NCBI RefSeq assembly: GCF_039543525.1
Contig: NZ_BAABJX010000062.1
Location: 62,001 to 126,000, forward strand
Source of the DNA: Algivirga pacifica
GTDB taxonomy: Bacteria; Bacteroidota; Bacteroidia; Cytophagales; Flammeovirgaceae
Length of the DNA stretch: 64,000 nucleotides
Direction of reading: 5' to 3'
Shown: in pieces, positions 61,447-64,000 of the stretch
How positions within the stretch are numbered: position 1 is the stretch's first letter
Layout of the letters: every line of letters begins with the position of its first letter
The notes under the pieces: model-generated
Told to the model about the DNA's origin: nothing
What the model saw: only the letters and a program-made list of their open reading frames with translations
The model's database searches: none
Translations under genes and position numbers: made by a program

Positions 61447-64000
61447 ATGACTAAAATAACTCGATTATTAGTGCTTTTCGCAGGCGCTTTTATAGGACCT
61501 TTTTTTGCTTTACATGCCCAGACTGTATCAGAGATCATTATTGATACAGGAGAGAAAACCAATAAGCAACTATTCTTACCCCATCATGCTACTGAGGTAT
61601 CGTCTCTTTCAGCAGGCTATGTACATACGGCAGTGGTCAACTTTGGAGCGCTAAAGATTCAACAGGGTACAACTTCCATTGAAGATGTAAAGGAGGTTTC
61701 TGCAGGCTTTTACTATACGCTAGTCCTAAAAAATGATGGAACAGTAGATATACTGTCCCATGGGGAGAAGAATAAGTTTATGACTTCTGATAATATTCCG
61801 GCAGAGGTCAATACAGGAGCAAAGGTAGTGGCAATAGGCGCTGGAGATGAACATGCGGTTGTTCTGAAAGAAGATGGAAGTGTATTGACTTGGGGAGACA
61901 ACACACATCAACAATTGGCGATACCGGTAGGGTTGCCTGCAATTAAGGCAATCAGTGTGGGAAATTTTCATACGTTAGCGCTTTCGACTACTGGAGAAGT
62001 ATATGCTTGGGGTAAGAATGACGAAGGGCAAACTGATATTCCGACAGCTGTAACGACAGGCAATGTCAAACAACTTGCAGCCGGAGAGTTACACTCATTG
62101 GCATTACTGGAGGATGGAAACGTCGTATTTTGGGGAGATCAATCCCTATTCAATCAAGGGCCGGTTCCGGCGGAGATCCAAGGACGCGTTATTAATATAG
62201 AGGCCGGCAATCATCACACAATGGCTGTTTTGGAGGATTCTAGTTTGGTGATGTGGGGAAATGAGACTTTCTCACAGGCTAGTGAACTACAGGTATTGAA
62301 AGGAAGAAAAATAAGAAAAATTTCGGCAGGGTATGGGCATTCAGTGATTACAGCCTCCAATTACAATCCTTCGGAAATTTTGGTGGCCGATACCATCTAT
62401 GTCAATGAAACGGTTTTGGAGCCAGAAGAGGAATTTGAACCTTTCGTGATTGGTTCCGCACTAGCAGTAGATAGGGATGCCGTAGATCATCTGGTGTACA
62501 GCACGACAACCTATACAGGTATATTTGGCTTTGGAGGAGGGCCTAGCTCTGCAGAAGATGATAGGGCTTTTCAGTCTGCTCCGGCAGCAGGACAATTAGG
62601 CTTGGGTGAGCCGTTGGATTACGAGACGAAGAATCTTTATACCGTTGGGCTAAGTGCTTATGACCTGAGTGGAAACGCAGTGATAGGTAGTACAGTGGTG
62701 AAGGTGTTGGATGTAAATGAGAAGCCCGATAGCTTATTCTTAGCTGCTGATAGTATTTGGGAAAATGTACCCGTAGGAAGCTTTGTGGGTACATTAAGTA
62801 CTCAGGATGTAGATTTTGGCGATACGCATACCTATACGTTTGTTACAGGGGAAGGTGATAGCCACAATGATGCCTTTGAGATTCGTAACGATAGTTTGTT
62901 TACAAAGGTTAGCCTATACGGAAAGTCTTCTACGCTAAAAGTGAGAATTGAGACGGAAGATAAAGGAGGGCTTACTTTACAGGAGAGCTTCTTTATTGAG
63001 ATGAAAAGAGTGCCACAAGGAGTGAGGCTATTCAATGACTCTATTCCGGAAAACCTTCCAGTCGGCGCATTGGTGAGTAAATTAGAAGCTATCAATACCA
63101 ATGAGTTTAGCGTATATAGTTTCTCTTTGGATAAGGATAGTGCAGACAATGCTTACTTTCGTATCAGTGGGGATAGCCTTTTGCTTGACAGTGCCTTGAA
63201 TTATGAAAAAGATGATGAATATCGAATCGTTATTGAAGTATCGGATCAAGGGATTGTTACTTATGAAGACCCAAAATGGATTGTGATCACGGATGTGAAT
63301 GAGGCACCATTTGACATTACTTTCTCTGACAGTGTAATTCTTAAAACAGAGGGGATGGCGACAGGAAGTGTGATTGGCGCCTTGTCTGCCAAGGATGAGG
63401 ATAAGAACGAAACCTATACCTTTACATTACCAGAGGGGCCAGGGATGTTTTCCTTGGATGGGAAGCAGGTAGTGGCAGATCCTTCTTTCTATAACTCCCC
63501 GGATACCATTTATCGTATGCTGGTACAGGTAGAGGATAGTGAGGGACTAACGTATCAGGAAGAGGTTATATTCAAGGCATTTCATTTACCTGTTCTTGAT
63601 GATACCGTCGTAGAAGTATATACGCAAGAGGCTTTAGAACAACCTTTGGATACCTTGAGGGCTTATCGAGGAATCGCTCCTTATACTTATAGTATTGTGA
63701 AAGGAAACGAGGAGGGCTACTTTACCTTAGAGCATGATGTACTTTTGGCAACGGATAAGTTGTCGATAGAGGATGCTGATGAGTATTACTTCTTGACCGT
63801 AGAGGCCATAGATGCTAAAGGGTTGAAGGCACAGGCAAAAGTGATGGTGAAGCTGCAGGAGCGTTTGTCAAAGCCATATTTCTATGCTGATAGTATGTAT
63901 ACGATTCATGAAGATATTCCGGTAGGGGAAGTATTCGGTATTGTACCTGCGAGAAGCGATAAGGAAGGGTCGCTGACATTTGAGTTGATTGATCAGAAGC
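61447..64000 (+). CDS. Large secreted RCC1-repeat / cadherin-repeat protein (3' end beyond window)
   Basis: The 851 visible residues have a signal peptide (cut near HAQ), RCC1-like beta-propeller repeats (about 40-300, with VVAIGAGDEHAVVLKEDGSV and AWGKNDEGQ) and then at least five cadherin-like domains (about 330-851) marked by IPENLPVGALVSKLEA, IWENVPVGSFVGTLS and DVDFGDTHTYTF. Such proteins are surface or released adhesins, and in this phylum they often end in a T9SS sorting domain. The rest lies outside the window. The start is the first ATG after a stop. Confidence 0.85.
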   Translation, partial: MTKITRLLVLFAGAFIGPFFALHAQTVSEIIIDTGEKTNKQLFLPHHATEVSSLSAGYVHTAVVNFGALKIQQGTTSIEDVKEVSAGFYYTLVLKNDGTVDILSHGEKNKFMTSDNIPAEVNTGAKVVAIGAGDEHAVVLKEDGSVLTWGDNTHQQLAIPVGLPAIKAISVGNFHTLALSTTGEVYAWGKNDEGQTDIPTAVTTGNVKQLAAGELHSLALLEDGNVVFWGDQSLFNQGPVPAEIQGRVINIEAGNHHTMAVLEDSSLVMWGNETFSQASELQVLKGRKIRKISAGYGHSVITASNYNPSEILVADTIYVNETVLEPEEEFEPFVIGSALAVDRDAVDHLVYSTTTYTGIFGFGGGPSSAEDDRAFQSAPAAGQLGLGEPLDYETKNLYTVGLSAYDLSGNAVIGSTVVKVLDVNEKPDSLFLAADSIWENVPVGSFVGTLSTQDVDFGDTHTYTFVTGEGDSHNDAFEIRNDSLFTKVSLYGKSSTLKVRIETEDKGGLTLQESFFIEMKRVPQGVRLFNDSIPENLPVGALVSKLEAINTNEFSVYSFSLDKDSADNAYFRISGDSLLLDSALNYEKDDEYRIVIEVSDQGIVTYEDPKWIVITDVNEAPFDITFSDSVILKTEGMATGSVIGALSAKDEDKNETYTFTLPEGPGMFSLDGKQVVADPSFYNSPDTIYRMLVQVEDSEGLTYQEEVIFKAFHLPVLDDTVVEVYTQEALEQPLDTLRAYRGIAPYTYSIVKGNEEGYFTLEHDVLLATDKLSIEDADEYYFLTVEAIDAKGLKAQAKVMVKLQERLSKPYFYADSMYTIHEDIPVGEVFGIVPARSDKEGSLTFELIDQK

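Overview
The window is chromosomal DNA of a Bacteroidota bacterium, most likely of the Cytophagales. The evidence is three SusC/SusD pairs, a type IX secretion (T9SS) lipoprotein of the SprE/PorW family, a secreted protease with a T9SS C-terminal sorting domain, the coiled-coil/ZapA/ribonuclease Y and M23/bactofilin/ATP-synthase gene orders, near absence of Shine-Dalgarno sites, and promoters of the Bacteroidota form TTG-N18-21-TAnnTTTG. No rRNA, tRNA, prophage or CRISPR was seen. Species cannot be told from the sequence.

Layout. 1-3.4 kb: 3' part of a MATE transporter, a membrane-anchored coiled-coil protein and a GAF/coiled-coil protein. 3.8-9.1 kb: pheT, a coiled-coil protein, zapA and rny, with two possible structured RNAs around zapA. 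9.3-14.4 kb (minus strand): a 40-residue membrane protein, a class A penicillin-binding protein and SprE/PorW. 14.7-22.5 kb: an M23 peptidase, a bactofilin, atpZ, an atpI-like gene and atpB-E-F-H-A-G; the beta and epsilon genes are not here. 22.8-25.8 kb: an exported WD40-caspase protein and a metallo-beta-lactamase-fold hydrolase. 26.5-43 kb: three SusC/SusD modules with structured leaders, a Calx-beta lipoprotein and a secreted protein of unknown role. 43-54.3 kb: an unknown secreted protein, a T9SS metalloprotease, a Rof-like protein, a PAP2 phosphatase fused to a barrel-like domain, outer-membrane proteins, an unlabelled SRP RNA gene and a SWIM/SNF2 helicase. 54.5-61.1 kb: trpE-G-D-C-F-B under a well-formed ribosome-mediated attenuator whose leader peptide has three consecutive Trp codons; trpA does not follow trpB. 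61.4 kb to the end: the N-terminal part of a large secreted RCC1/cadherin-repeat protein.

Two features cut across the whole window. First, short tandem arrays with a 7-base period but unrelated unit sequences sit at gene borders, often starting at a stop codon, and several are inverted pairs that form terminator-like hairpins. Second, a dispersed family of intergenic inverted repeats is built from very short hairpins whose two arms change together while the spacers (GTTGAG/CTCAAC, GTTTAGTTG) stay constant. These two repeat systems and the trp attenuator are the most interesting parts of the window.
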